Source: Streptomyces finlayi (GTDB lineage: Bacteria; Actinomycetota; Actinomycetes; Streptomycetales; Streptomycetaceae). From it: a stretch of DNA of 64,000 nucleotides. The position numbers and the translations under genes are program-made. Below, one piece after another: positions 1 to 6,990 of this stretch. The stretch covers positions 3,224,001 through 3,288,000 of the forward strand of contig NZ_CP045702.1 of assembly GCF_014216315.1 (NCBI RefSeq). The letters run 5' to 3'. The notes below the pieces were generated by a model, which was given only the letters and a program-made list of their open reading frames with translations, was not told the origin of the DNA and ran no database searches. Numbering within the stretch: position 1 is the first letter of the stretch; the number at the start of each line of letters is the position of its first letter.

Positions 1-127
1 TCAGCCCGTGCAGCAGTAAGATCCCCGGCGCCCGCGCCGCCTCCGCGTGTTCCTTGGGCGGATCGGCGAACTCCCACGCCGCGAGACGTACACCGTCGTA
101 ACCCGTCACATCGATGCGCCGCACCAT
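1..127 (-). CDS. alpha/beta hydrolase, N-terminal part (cut by window edge)
   Basis: Only the first 42 residues lie in the window; the gene continues leftward beyond base 1. The visible protein starts at ATG 127 and ends ...GILLLHGL, the strand-turn leading into the HG oxyanion segment typical of alpha/beta hydrolases, so hydrolase fold is the likely class but substrate cannot be told. A -10-like TAGCCT lies at 181-186 on this strand, giving a leader of about 45 nt, and it is overlapped by a LexA-like box at 187-202, so DNA-damage control is possible. The catalytic Ser/Asp/His are outside the window. Confidence 0.6.
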   Translation of the reverse strand, partial: MVRRIDVTGYDGVRLAAWEFADPPKEHAEAARAPGILLLHGL

Positions 128-879
128 AGCCCTGGCACCCCCTCTTCTCGTTCCCGATCACCGCGTGGTCGCGTCACGCCAGGCTATCGAACTCTTATTC
201 GAAAACTGGGTTCCGGCACACAACACCCCTCGTTCGAGTGACCACCTCCAAGGATTGGCGTCGTCAGCCCTGGGGAGATCTTCAGCGGGGGGCGGGCCGC
301 TCGGGGATGACGGTCCGTCGAGGCCGACCTCGAGAGCTCGGGGCTCCAGGTCGGCAAAGGGGAGGACGGGCTCCGGCGCCGCTGAGCGCCGGGGCCCGCC
401 CCTGTTCCGGAGCGAATCGTTCCGACGCCTCGCAGGGCGGCTCGCGTCGCCGTACGGGCGGCAGGGCGCGCACGGCCGCGTGCCACTCGCGCCCGTACGA
501 GAACGCGGGCGTCCACGAGCGCGGCGGGCACCTTGCGGTGCACATGCCGGTACGACGGGCGCATTCCCTGCTCCCTCCCCGACCGTGCGGCCCGGATCGA
601 TCCGATCCGCCCGCACCCTCAGGTCATATGCCTGGCCACAGCCTGGCACGCGATCCGTCCGGGCGCTGCAATTCCGGACGGAAAACAGAAAGCGGGCGTT
701 ACGGTCCGGTCACCGAACCTCCGGCGAACCGTCGCCGTACCGCCACGCCACCGCTTCGGGGCGCGCTCGGCGCCCCATTCCTCACCTGGTCAGCGCCCGG
801 TGCACATCTGGCCGGCGCCTGACCGGCGACTGCTCAACCCCTGGTCAGCGCTCTGTCAGCGCTTGCTTCAGCGCTTGCT
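128..879. other. 752-bp stretch without a convincing gene
   Basis: Between the hydrolase start and the dmdR1 stop. The left 80 bases hold the hydrolase promoter and the LexA-like box. From about 240 to 780 the DNA is GC-rich; open frames on both strands are long only because of the base composition and their translations are Arg/Pro/Ala-rich low-complexity with no recognisable domain. From 785 onward the string GTCAGCGC recurs several times and ends in the short tandem repeat at the dmdR1 stop. No RNA gene or clear terminator was recognised. Confidence 0.4.
187..202. promoter_or_regulatory. LexA (SOS) box-like inverted repeat
   Basis: The sequence TCGAAC-TCTT-ATTCGA differs by one base from the actinobacterial LexA consensus TCGAAC-N4-GTTCGA. 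It sits directly upstream of, and touching, a TAGCCT -10 candidate (181-186, minus strand) for the alpha/beta hydrolase that starts at 127, which is where a repressor would be expected. Match to the consensus is seen; LexA binding is inferred. Confidence 0.5.
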
Positions 880-890
880 TCAGCGCTTGG
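857..890. repeat. 12-bp tandem repeat duplicating the dmdR1 stop codon
   Basis: Two full copies of CAGCGCTTGCTT and a partial third (CAGCGCTTGG). Read on the minus strand the unit is AAGCGCTGA-AGC, so the last two dmdR1 codons and its TGA stop are repeated in phase three times (K-R-stop, S-K-R-stop, S-K-R-stop). Looks like replication slippage at the gene end. Confidence 0.8.
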
Positions 891-1572
891 CGACGAAAAC
901 ATGCGAGGCGACTTCGGCGTTCAGCTCGGCCGCCTCACCGCTGGAACCGACCAGCACGCCGCCCGGCGAAGCCGTCACGCTGACCACCGAACCGGGCTGC
1001 ACACCCGCACGCCGCAGCGTGTACATCAGCTGGGCGTCGGTCTGGATCGGCTCACCGATCCGCCGCACGACCACGGTCTTGCCGTCCGCGCCCGGGTCCA
1101 GCTCGGACAGGCTCACCATGTTCTCGTCCAGGAACGGGTCGGCCTCGGCCTTCTCGCCCAGCTCCTCCAGGCCCGGGATCGGATTCCCGTACGGAGACTC
1201 CGTGGGGTGCCTCAGCAGCTCGAGCACCCGGCGCTCCACCGCCTCGCTCATGACGTGCTCCCAGCGGCACGCCTCCGCGTGGACCTGCTCCCACTCCAGC
1301 CCGATCACGTCGACGAGCAGACACTCGGCGAGCCGGTGCTTGCGCATGACGCGGGTGGCGAGACGGCGGCCCTCCTCGGTCAGCTCCAGATGGCGGTCGC
1401 CCGCGACCTGGACCAGCCCGTCACGCTCCATGCGCGCCACCGTCTGGCTGACCGTCGGACCGCTCTGGTCCAGCCGTTCCGCGATCCGGGCGCGCATGGG
1501 GACCACGCCTTCCTCTTCGAGCTCGAGGATGGTGCGGAGATACATCTCCGTGGTGTCGATCAGTCCGGACAT
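880..1572 (-). CDS. dmdR1: DmdR1, DtxR-family iron-dependent repressor
   Basis: A 230-aa metal-dependent DNA-binding repressor that, with Fe2+, represses siderophore and iron-uptake genes. Winged helix at about 1-70, dimerisation domain about 74-140, FeoA/SH3-like C-terminal domain about 150-225. All canonical DtxR ligands are present at the expected numbers: Met10, His79, Glu83, His98, Cys102, Glu105, His106. Start is ATG 1572 (MSGLIDTTEM), which gives the family length; the frame is open further upstream but that extension is not DtxR-like. Length and sequence match S. coelicolor DmdR1 (SCO4394) from memory. Divergent from nagS; an antisense frame overlaps it (see finding). Confidence 0.95.
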   Translation of the reverse strand: MSGLIDTTEMYLRTILELEEEGVVPMRARIAERLDQSGPTVSQTVARMERDGLVQVAGDRHLELTEEGRRLATRVMRKHRLAECLLVDVIGLEWEQVHAEACRWEHVMSEAVERRVLELLRHPTESPYGNPIPGLEELGEKAEADPFLDENMVSLSELDPGADGKTVVVRRIGEPIQTDAQLMYTLRRAGVQPGSVVSVTASPGGVLVGSSGEAAELNAEVASHVFVAKR

Positions 1573-1593
1573 ACGTGCCCCTCGATGCTGTGA
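901..1593 (+). CDS. possible Adm-like antisense ORF opposite dmdR1
   Basis: A 230-codon frame runs antiparallel through nearly all of dmdR1. In S. coelicolor an antiparallel gene, adm, overlapping dmdR1 has been reported (Tunca, Barreiro, Coque and Martin). The translation here has no domain I recognise and is His/Arg/Leu-rich, as expected for an antisense shadow of a conserved gene, so coding status rests only on the precedent. No clear ribosome binding site was chosen. Confidence 0.2.
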   Translation: MRGDFGVQLGRLTAGTDQHAARRSRHADHRTGLHTRTPQRVHQLGVGLDRLTDPPHDHGLAVRARVQLGQAHHVLVQERVGLGLLAQLLQARDRIPVRRLRGVPQQLEHPALHRLAHDVLPAARLRVDLLPLQPDHVDEQTLGEPVLAHDAGGETAALLGQLQMAVARDLDQPVTLHARHRLADRRTALVQPFRDPGAHGDHAFLFELEDGAEIHLRGVDQSGHTCPSML

Positions 1594-1695
1594 CATGAAG
1601 TCGTCGTGCGATGGCCCTGCGCCAATTCTGACGCATACCGCCGACAACCGTGCCGCGTCGGCCCAAGGGCGTGCGCCACGGGGCCCTTCGCGGTA

Positions 1696-1725
1696 TTGAC
1701 AGGCCACTGGTCCAGACCGCAACGT
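1696..1725 (+). promoter_or_regulatory. nagS promoter with DasR-responsive element (dre)
   Basis: A perfect -35 TTGACA (1696-1701) is followed after 18 bases by CAACGT (1720-1725). Between them ACTGGTCCAGACCGCA (1706-1721) matches the dre consensus ACTGGTCTAGACCAGT/ACTGGTCTAGACCACT at most positions, so the GntR repressor DasR (released by phosphorylated aminosugars) would sit between the promoter boxes. DasR control of the S. coelicolor homologue is consistent with the aminosugar role of this SIS protein. Confidence 0.7.
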
Positions 1726-1769
1726 GATCGGCGGCATGGACATTCCCTCCCGCTGAAAGGCCCTCCTCG

Positions 1770-2525
1770 ATGAGCGACAGCACGTTGGCCGGTCAGTTCT
1801 TCGACGCAGCGATCGGCCTGCTGGAACGCGTACGCGACGAGGAGTCCGGGAGCATCGCCGCCGCGGGCGCCGCGATCGCCGACACGGTCGCCTCCGGCGG
1901 CCGGCTCTTCGCGTTCGGCGCCGGGCACTCCTCGCTCGCCGCGCAGGACGTCGTGTACCGGGCAGGCGGCCTGGCCCTGATGAACCTCCTCGCCGTGCCC
2001 GGCACGCTGGGCGTCGACGTCATGCCGGCGACGCTGGGCTCCGCACTGGAGCGGGTGGACGGGCTGGCCGGAGCGGTGCTCGACTCCAGCCCCGCGCGCT
2101 CGGGCGACCTCCTCGTGATCATCTCGCTCTCCGGGCGCAACGCGCTGCCGGTGGAGATGGCCCAGAACGCGCGCGCCCTCGGGCTCACGGTGGTCGGGGT
2201 CACGTCGGTGGCGTACGCGGAGGCCACGAAGTCCCGGCACGCCTCGGGCGGATTCCTGCGGGACCACTGCGACATCGTCCTCGACAGCAAGATCCCGATC
2301 GGCGACGCGGAACTGACGGCGCCGGGCGTGGAGGCACCGTTCGCGCCCGCGTCCACGGTGGTCACCAGTGCGGTCATGCAGGCGATGATGGCGGCGGCCG
2401 CCGAGGCGCTGGTGGCCCGGGGCATCGAACCGCCGCTGCTCCGGTCGGGGAACGTCGACGGCGGGCACGAGTGGAACGGGCGCGTGATGACGCAGTACGC
2501 CGACCGGATCTTCTACCGCCACTGA
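1770..2525 (+). CDS. nagS: SIS-domain aminosugar-phosphate protein, UPF0309 family (NagS/SCO4393-like)
   Basis: 251-aa single SIS (sugar isomerase) domain protein. The glycine-rich SIS start FAFGAGHSSLAAQD is near residue 48, the phosphosugar loop LLVIISLSGRN near 115, and the C-terminal GNVDGGHEWN is typical of UPF0309. The S. coelicolor homologue SCO4393 has been linked to N-acetylglucosamine/glucosamine toxicity (NagS); I use the symbol from memory. Start ATG 1770 has GAAAGG 9 bases upstream. Expressed from its own promoter with a dre operator, divergent from dmdR1. A hairpin just after the stop probably ends transcription. Confidence 0.85.
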   Translation: MSDSTLAGQFFDAAIGLLERVRDEESGSIAAAGAAIADTVASGGRLFAFGAGHSSLAAQDVVYRAGGLALMNLLAVPGTLGVDVMPATLGSALERVDGLAGAVLDSSPARSGDLLVIISLSGRNALPVEMAQNARALGLTVVGVTSVAYAEATKSRHASGGFLRDHCDIVLDSKIPIGDAELTAPGVEAPFAPASTVVTSAVMQAMMAAAAEALVARGIEPPLLRSGNVDGGHEWNGRVMTQYADRIFYRH

Positions 2526-2530
2526 GCTGA

Positions 2531-2553
2531 GAGGGCTCGGTTTCCCGAGCCTC
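2531..2553. terminator. bidirectional hairpin between nagS and the PAS gene
   Basis: GAGGGCTCGG-TTT-CCCGAGCCTC forms a stem of about nine pairs with one bulged G, located between the convergent stops at 2525 and 2552. Loop contains TTT; no long U tract, as usual in Streptomyces. Confidence 0.6.
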
Positions 2554-4006
2554 AGGCGTCCGAGGGACCCGGGGCGGGGAGCGAGCGGGCCAGGTCCACT
2601 GCCGCGGCGACCCTCGCGGCCACCGTTTCCGCGTACGCCGCGTCCGGGCGCTCGAAAGCGGTGCGGTGGGCCGTGCGCAGGAACGTGACCACTCCCAGCG
2701 TCCGGGCCCGGCTGCGCAGCACCACGCACAGGGCGTGGACGGAGTCGCCGGGCCACTGGCGTTCCAGCGCCCAGGACTCGGCGGCGCGTCCGGCGCTCGC
2801 CCGGACCGAGCCCTCGCGGTCCAGCGACTGGAGGGCCGGGTGCCCCGTCGCGTACCGCACCGGGGCCGAGCCGCCGGAGACCGGCAGACACGGGCCCGAG
2901 CCGTCGGCGGGCGTCGAGAGCGTACGTACCGGGAGGGCGTCGCCGTCGGCCGGCAGCAGGTCCACCACCACGTGGTCGGCGAAACCCGCGAGGGCGTAGT
3001 CCAGCGTGGAGGTCGCCGCCTCCATCGGGTCCTCGCACTCGGCCGCCGAACCCGCGGCCCTGTGCAGCTGGTTCGACCGGAACCGCAGCCGGTCCGCCTC
3101 CTGCGCGGCCCGCTTCGTCGCCGTCACATCCTGGAACAACCAGCCGGCCCCGAGCGGAACGGGCTCCTCCGCGAGCGGTGACGCCAGCCGCAGGAACCCG
3201 TTGCGCCAGCAGCGCCGCCGGTCGCCCTCCGGGGTCCGCACCGTCACCCACAGTTCGGCGGGCGCGGGCGGCGGCCCCTCGGCCAGGACGTGGTGCAGCG
3301 AACCCTCCAGGTCCTCCGCGCCCTGCACGATCAGCTCACCCAGCGGACGGCCCAGCAGCGACGTGCGGTCCCCGCCGAGCGCCCGGGCCGCGTGGGCGTT
3401 GACGACGGTCGGGCGCAGATCGACGTCAACGAGGACGACACCCCACGACGCGTCCTCGAACAGCGCCTCGCTGAGCGCGATCGCCCGCTCCAGATCGATC
3501 TGCGCGTGCACCTCGCTGAACGCGCAGTACACCCCGGCGGCGTTCCCTTCGGCGCCGCGCACCCCGGCCGACTGGGTCCGTACGAGCACCCGCCCTCCGT
3601 CCTTGCGCAGCAGGGCGAACTCGTGGACCTGACGACCGGGAGCGTCCATGGCGGACATGAGGCGGGTCTGCACATCGGCCGCGTCCGCGCTGCGCACCGC
3701 CCAGCCGGCGAATCCGCTGCGGCCCACGGCCTCCTGGGCGCTCCAGCCGAGGATGCGTTCGGCCTCACGGTTCCAGTGGGTGATGGTGCCGTCCGCGTCG
3801 AAGGCGCAGAGCGCGGCGTCCATCCCGTCGAGCAGAGCCGCGAGCAGCTCGGCCCCGGGCGTCGCCTCGGCCTCCGACGGCTCCGGGGGCTCGCTCGCCG
3901 GGTCCTCGTCGGGCCCGAGGGCGTCGGTGGTCCCGCTGCTCCTGGAAGCACTCACTCCGTACCCCCCGCAGACGTGTTCGCGTTGGCTGCACGTCTCACC
4001 ATTCAA
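2552..4006 (-). CDS. PAS/PAS/GAF sensory protein without catalytic output domain
   Basis: 484-aa soluble protein. An acidic, low-complexity N-terminus (about 1-50) precedes a PAS domain (about 50-170, with ALCAFDADGTITHWNREAER), a second PAS (about 178-300, with WGVVLVDVDLRPTVVNAHAAR) and a C-terminal GAF-like domain (about 320-470). No kinase, PP2C, cyclase or HTH is seen, so it probably acts through a partner. The first ATG is at 4006; a GTG 16 codons later (V17, start of SASRSSG) is an alternative, and neither has a strong Shine-Dalgarno. Convergent with nagS. Confidence 0.75.
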   Translation of the reverse strand: MNGETCSQREHVCGGYGVSASRSSGTTDALGPDEDPASEPPEPSEAEATPGAELLAALLDGMDAALCAFDADGTITHWNREAERILGWSAQEAVGRSGFAGWAVRSADAADVQTRLMSAMDAPGRQVHEFALLRKDGGRVLVRTQSAGVRGAEGNAAGVYCAFSEVHAQIDLERAIALSEALFEDASWGVVLVDVDLRPTVVNAHAARALGGDRTSLLGRPLGELIVQGAEDLEGSLHHVLAEGPPPAPAELWVTVRTPEGDRRRCWRNGFLRLASPLAEEPVPLGAGWLFQDVTATKRAAQEADRLRFRSNQLHRAAGSAAECEDPMEAATSTLDYALAGFADHVVVDLLPADGDALPVRTLSTPADGSGPCLPVSGGSAPVRYATGHPALQSLDREGSVRASAGRAAESWALERQWPGDSVHALCVVLRSRARTLGVVTFLRTAHRTAFERPDAAYAETVAARVAAAVDLARSLPAPGPSDA

Positions 4007-4104
4007 CTCGAACGTGACTCAGGACACATCCCCTTCCCGGATATTCACCCCGCCCGCCGGGACCGCCCGGGTACGGCGGGAAACGGCGTACCGAAATAAA
4101 TGGG

Positions 4105-4133
4105 TTGAGGCCTTCGCCGGGTGTTCCTAGGCT
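4105..4133 (+). promoter_or_regulatory. HrdB-type promoter for the ncRNA candidate
   Basis: TTGAGG (4105-4110), a 17-base spacer, then TAGGCT (4128-4133). This is one of the best vegetative-sigma matches in the window and it faces no annotated gene, only the structured RNA that follows. Predicted start near 4139-4141. Confidence 0.65.
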
Positions 4134-4163
4134 GCAAGCACACAGAAGGGAGGTGCGCCGGAA

Positions 4164-4202
4164 GTGATTTCTTTTCGGACTCGTGAGGTGACTGCGGGCT
4201 GA
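4164..4202 (+). CDS. possible 12-aa peptide inside the ncRNA candidate
   Basis: GTG 4164 to TGA 4202 encodes VISFRTREVTAG (initiator as Met). GGGAGG (4148-4153) precedes it. The 3' half of the frame is also the 5' strand of the closing stem of the RNA, so translation would compete with folding. Could be chance; short length gives little statistical support. Confidence 0.2.
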   Translation: MISFRTREVTAG

Positions 4203-4265
4203 CGCCCGTTCGTCGCGCTCTTTGCAGTGCGGGCCGGTCACCGGCCCAATCCCAAGCAGTCACCG

Positions 4266-4331
4266 ACCCGCAGGCTCGCCGGTAAGTCCGGCCGGCCCCT
4301 CCGCGAGGAGGGACCGGAGCCTGCGGGTTTC
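4266..4331 (+). terminator. strong composite terminator of the ncRNA candidate
   Basis: ACCCGCAGGCTC (4266-4277) pairs with GAGCCTGCGGGT (4317-4328), a perfect 12-bp stem followed by TTCTGCG. A second hairpin, CCCTCC-GCGA-GGAGGG, is nested inside. It also lies in position to stop pdxH antisense read-through. Confidence 0.75.
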
Positions 4332-4352
4332 TGCGTGTCCGGGGCGGGCGGG

Positions 4353-5060
4353 CTACGGGCAGAGGCGTTCCACGGACCAGGCCGCCTGGTTCTCCGCGGA
4401 GCGTACGTAGCGCAGGCGGTCGTGGAGTCGGTTCGCGTGGCCCTGCCAGAACTCGATCGAGTCCGGTACGACACGGAAGCCGCCCCAGTGCGGGGGCGCC
4501 GGGACCTTCTCGCCCTCCGGGTAGCGCGCCGCGAGTTCCTCGTAGCGGTGGACGAGCTCCGTGCGTGAGCCGACCACCGTGGACTGCTCGCTCGCCCAGG
4601 CGCCCAGCTGGGAGCCGTGCGGGCGGGTGCGGAAGTAGGCGACCGTCTCCTCGCGGCTCACGCGGGCCGCGCTGCCGGTGACGATGACCTGGCGGGCCAT
4701 CGGGTGCCAGGGGAAGAGCAGCGAGACGTACGGGTTGGCGGCCAGTTCGCGGCCCTTGCGGGAGCCGTAGTTCGTGAAGAAGACGAAGCCCTGGTCGTCG
4801 TACTGCTTGAGCAGCACGGTGCGCGAGGACGGCCGGCCCTCGGGTGTCGCCGTGGAGACCACCATCGCGTTCGGTTCGTGGAGCACACCGCCCGCCGCGA
4901 CCTGGCTGAACCAGTGGGCGAACTGGTCCATCGGGTCGGCGGCGAGGTCCTTCTCGGTGAAGTCCTCGGAGCGGTAGTGCTCGCGCATCACGGCCGGATC
5001 GGTGGTGCAATCGAGACGAGGGGTGCGAGCGGAGGAGGGTGAGGAGTCTGGGGTGGGCAC
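4353..5060 (-). CDS. pdxH: pyridoxamine/pyridoxine 5'-phosphate oxidase
   Basis: 235-aa FMN enzyme oxidising PNP/PMP to pyridoxal 5'-phosphate in the cytoplasm. FMN-binding segment SSRTVLLKQYDDQGFVFFTNYGSRKGR is split here as SSRTVLLKQ (about 75-85) and FFTNYGSRKG (about 92-102); the C-terminal signature IEFWQGHANRLHDRL is intact. Length is normal for the family. Start is GTG 5060 with AGGA about 9 bases upstream. Monocistronic, divergent from the citrate synthase gene. Confidence 0.95.
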   Translation of the reverse strand: MPTPDSSPSSARTPRLDCTTDPAVMREHYRSEDFTEKDLAADPMDQFAHWFSQVAAGGVLHEPNAMVVSTATPEGRPSSRTVLLKQYDDQGFVFFTNYGSRKGRELAANPYVSLLFPWHPMARQVIVTGSAARVSREETVAYFRTRPHGSQLGAWASEQSTVVGSRTELVHRYEELAARYPEGEKVPAPPHWGGFRVVPDSIEFWQGHANRLHDRLRYVRSAENQAAWSVERLCP

Positions 5061-5291
5061 GGGGCCATCCTGCCGCAGAGACCGAGTGTGCCCGGCAGGG
5101 AGGGGCCGTAACCGTCCACCGGCGAAATGGGGCCCTGTGCCGGATGTCACGCTTCCCCGCGTCGTGGTAACCCGCCAATATCGTGGGACAGGCCCGAGAT
5201 CTGTGGCCTTCGCAGAGCCGGCACACAGCCGGCCTGCGCCCGACGTGCAGCCGACGTCACGAACCAGCCGCCGAACTGAGGGAGCCGCCCC

Positions 5292-6401
5292 ATGTCCGCT
5301 TTCGTACCCGGACTCGAAGGAGTCGTCGCGTTCGAAACGGAGATCGCCGAACCCGACAAGGAGGGCGGCTCGCTCCGCTACCGGGGTGTCGACATCGAGG
5401 ACCTCGTCGGCAAGGTCTCCTTCGGCAACGTCTGGGGCCTGCTGGTGGACGGGGCGTTCAACCCCGGTCTGCCGCCCGCCGAGCCGTTCCCCATCCCGGT
5501 GCACTCCGGTGACATCCGGGTCGACGTGCAGTCCGCCCTGGCGATGCTCGCCCCCGTGTGGGGCCTCAAACCGCTGCTGGACATCGACGAGCGGACCGCG
5601 CGCGACGATCTGGCGCGGGCCGCCGTGATGGCCCTGTCGTACGTCGCGCAGTCGGCCCGTGGCCAGGGGCTCGCCATGGTGCCGCAGAGCGAGATCGACA
5701 AGGCGGAGTCCGTCGTCGAACGCTTCATGATCCGCTGGCGCGGTGAGCCGGACCCCAAGCACGTCAGGGCCGTCGACGCCTACTGGACCTCGGCAGCCGA
5801 GCACGGCATGAACGCCTCCACCTTCACCGCCCGCGTCATCGCCTCCACCGGCGCGGACGTGGCGGCGGCACTGTCCGGTGCGGTGGGCGCGATGTCGGGT
5901 CCGCTGCACGGCGGCGCCCCGTCCAGGGTCCTCGGCATGATCGAGGAGATCGAGCGGACCGGTGACGCGTCGGCGTACGTGAAGCAGGCCCTGGACAAGG
6001 GCGAGCGACTGATGGGCTTCGGGCACCGGGTGTACCGGGCGGAGGACCCGAGGGCCCGCGTCCTGCGGCGCACGGCGAGGGAGCTGGCCGCGCCGCGCTT
6101 CGAGGTCGCCGAGGCGCTGGAGAAGGCCGCGCTGGAGGAGCTGCACGCGCGGCGCCCCGACCGGGTGCTGGCGACGAACGTCGAGTTCTGGGCGGCGATC
6201 GTGCTGGACTTCGCCGAGGTTCCGGCGCACATGTTCACGTCGATGTTCACCTGCGCCCGTACGGCGGGCTGGTCGGCCCACATCCTGGAGCAGAAGCGCA
6301 CGGGCCGGCTGGTGCGGCCGTCCGCCACGTACATCGGTCCCGGGACGCGTGACCCGCGCGAGATCGGCGGGTACGACCAGATCGCGGACCTGGGGAACTG
6401 A
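5292..6401 (+). CDS. citrate synthase (second, SCO4388-like)
   Basis: 369-aa citrate synthase-family protein condensing acetyl-CoA (or propionyl-CoA) with oxaloacetate. Catalytic pattern present: His206 in GPLHGG, His245 in GHRVY, Asp306 in VLDFAEVP, and the HGMNAST block at 171. It is shorter than the main TCA enzyme (about 430 aa), like the second citrate synthase of streptomycetes. ATG 5292 is preceded by GGGAG at 7 bases. Convergent with tetR, stops 2 bases apart. Whether it is a 2-methylcitrate synthase cannot be decided from sequence alone. Confidence 0.9.
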   Translation: MSAFVPGLEGVVAFETEIAEPDKEGGSLRYRGVDIEDLVGKVSFGNVWGLLVDGAFNPGLPPAEPFPIPVHSGDIRVDVQSALAMLAPVWGLKPLLDIDERTARDDLARAAVMALSYVAQSARGQGLAMVPQSEIDKAESVVERFMIRWRGEPDPKHVRAVDAYWTSAAEHGMNASTFTARVIASTGADVAAALSGAVGAMSGPLHGGAPSRVLGMIEEIERTGDASAYVKQALDKGERLMGFGHRVYRAEDPRARVLRRTARELAAPRFEVAEALEKAALEELHARRPDRVLATNVEFWAAIVLDFAEVPAHMFTSMFTCARTAGWSAHILEQKRTGRLVRPSATYIGPGTRDPREIGGYDQIADLGN

Positions 6402-6402
6402 A

Positions 6403-6990
6403 TCAGTCGAGTACGCCGTCCAGCAGGGCCGCCCACTGGGTGACGACCCTGCGGCGACGTGCCGCGTCGTCGGTCAGCAGGTTGGCGAGGCCCAGGCCGC
6501 GAGCCATGTCCAGGAGGCCCTGGACCGTCTCGCGTACGCCCGGCTTCTCCTCGTCGGCACCGAGGAGCCCCACCGCGATGCGGTGCGTCTCCCGGCCGAC
6601 GCGGGCCTCCAGCTCGGTGACGCGGGGACGGAGCTGTTCCTCGTTGGACGCGGCCACCCAGAGCTGGAGCGCGGCGCGGAAGAGCGGGCCCGTGTAGAGG
6701 TCGACGAGCGCGGCGACGACCTCCGCGCGGCCCTGCACCGGCAGGGTGCGCAGGGCTGCGGAGCGCTCCTCGGCGACGTACTCGACCGCCGCGGTGAACA
6801 GGTCCTCGCGGGTCGGGAAGTGGTGCTGCGCGGCGCCCCGTGACACGCCGGCGCGTTCGGCGACGACGGAGACCGTGGAGCCCGCCCAGCCGTGTTCGGC
6901 GAGGCAGGCGACCGCCGCTTCCAGGAGACGCAGCCGGGTGGCGCGGCTGCGGTCCTGCTTCGGAGTCTTCGGGGGTGTCACAACACCCAT
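6403..6990 (-). CDS. TetR-family regulator of the acyl-CoA operon
   Basis: 195-aa TetR protein: N-terminal HTH about 18-62 (LLEAAVACLAEHGW...GVSRGAAQHHF), followed by a ligand-binding helical domain. Last gene of the leftward acyl-CoA operon. ATG 6990 overlaps the crotonase by 13 bases; a GTG at 6981 would give an exact GTGA coupling with the crotonase stop and is an equally good start. Likely represses the operon in the absence of an acyl-CoA, through the inverted repeat at 16808-16821 (inference). Confidence 0.85.
   Translation of the reverse strand: MGVVTPPKTPKQDRSRATRLRLLEAAVACLAEHGWAGSTVSVVAERAGVSRGAAQHHFPTREDLFTAAVEYVAEERSAALRTLPVQGRAEVVAALVDLYTGPLFRAALQLWVAASNEEQLRPRVTELEARVGRETHRIAVGLLGADEEKPGVRETVQGLLDMARGLGLANLLTDDAARRRRVVTQWAALLDGVLD

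Larger units (their letters stand above)
4140..4335 (+). ncRNA. candidate structured small RNA (about 195 nt)
   Basis: Not a family I recognise. It lies between a strong promoter (4105-4133) and a strong terminator (4266-4331) in an intergenic region. A closing stem GGTGACTGC (4187-4195) / GCAGTCACC (4256-4264) encloses two hairpins, CGGGC-TGA-CGCCCG (4195-4208) and GGGCCGGT-C-ACCGGCCC (4231-4247); an alternative partner GCAGT (4224-4228) could compete for ACTGC, suggesting two conformations. A 12-codon frame, GTG 4164 to TGA 4202 (VISFRTREVTAG), has GGGAGG 12 bases upstream, so the RNA might also be a peptide mRNA. It ends 20 bases short of the convergent pdxH stop. Confidence 0.5.

Noticed and set aside
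158..649. Minus-strand frame of 163 codons left of dmdR1
   Set aside because: Arg/Pro/Ala low-complexity, no start signal or domain; typical GC-rich chance frame.
533..1699. 388-codon plus frame across dmdR1
   Set aside because: Runs through the noncoding 3' region and the gene in a Ser/Arg-rich frame with no start evidence; the 901-1593 frame is the more plausible antisense candidate.
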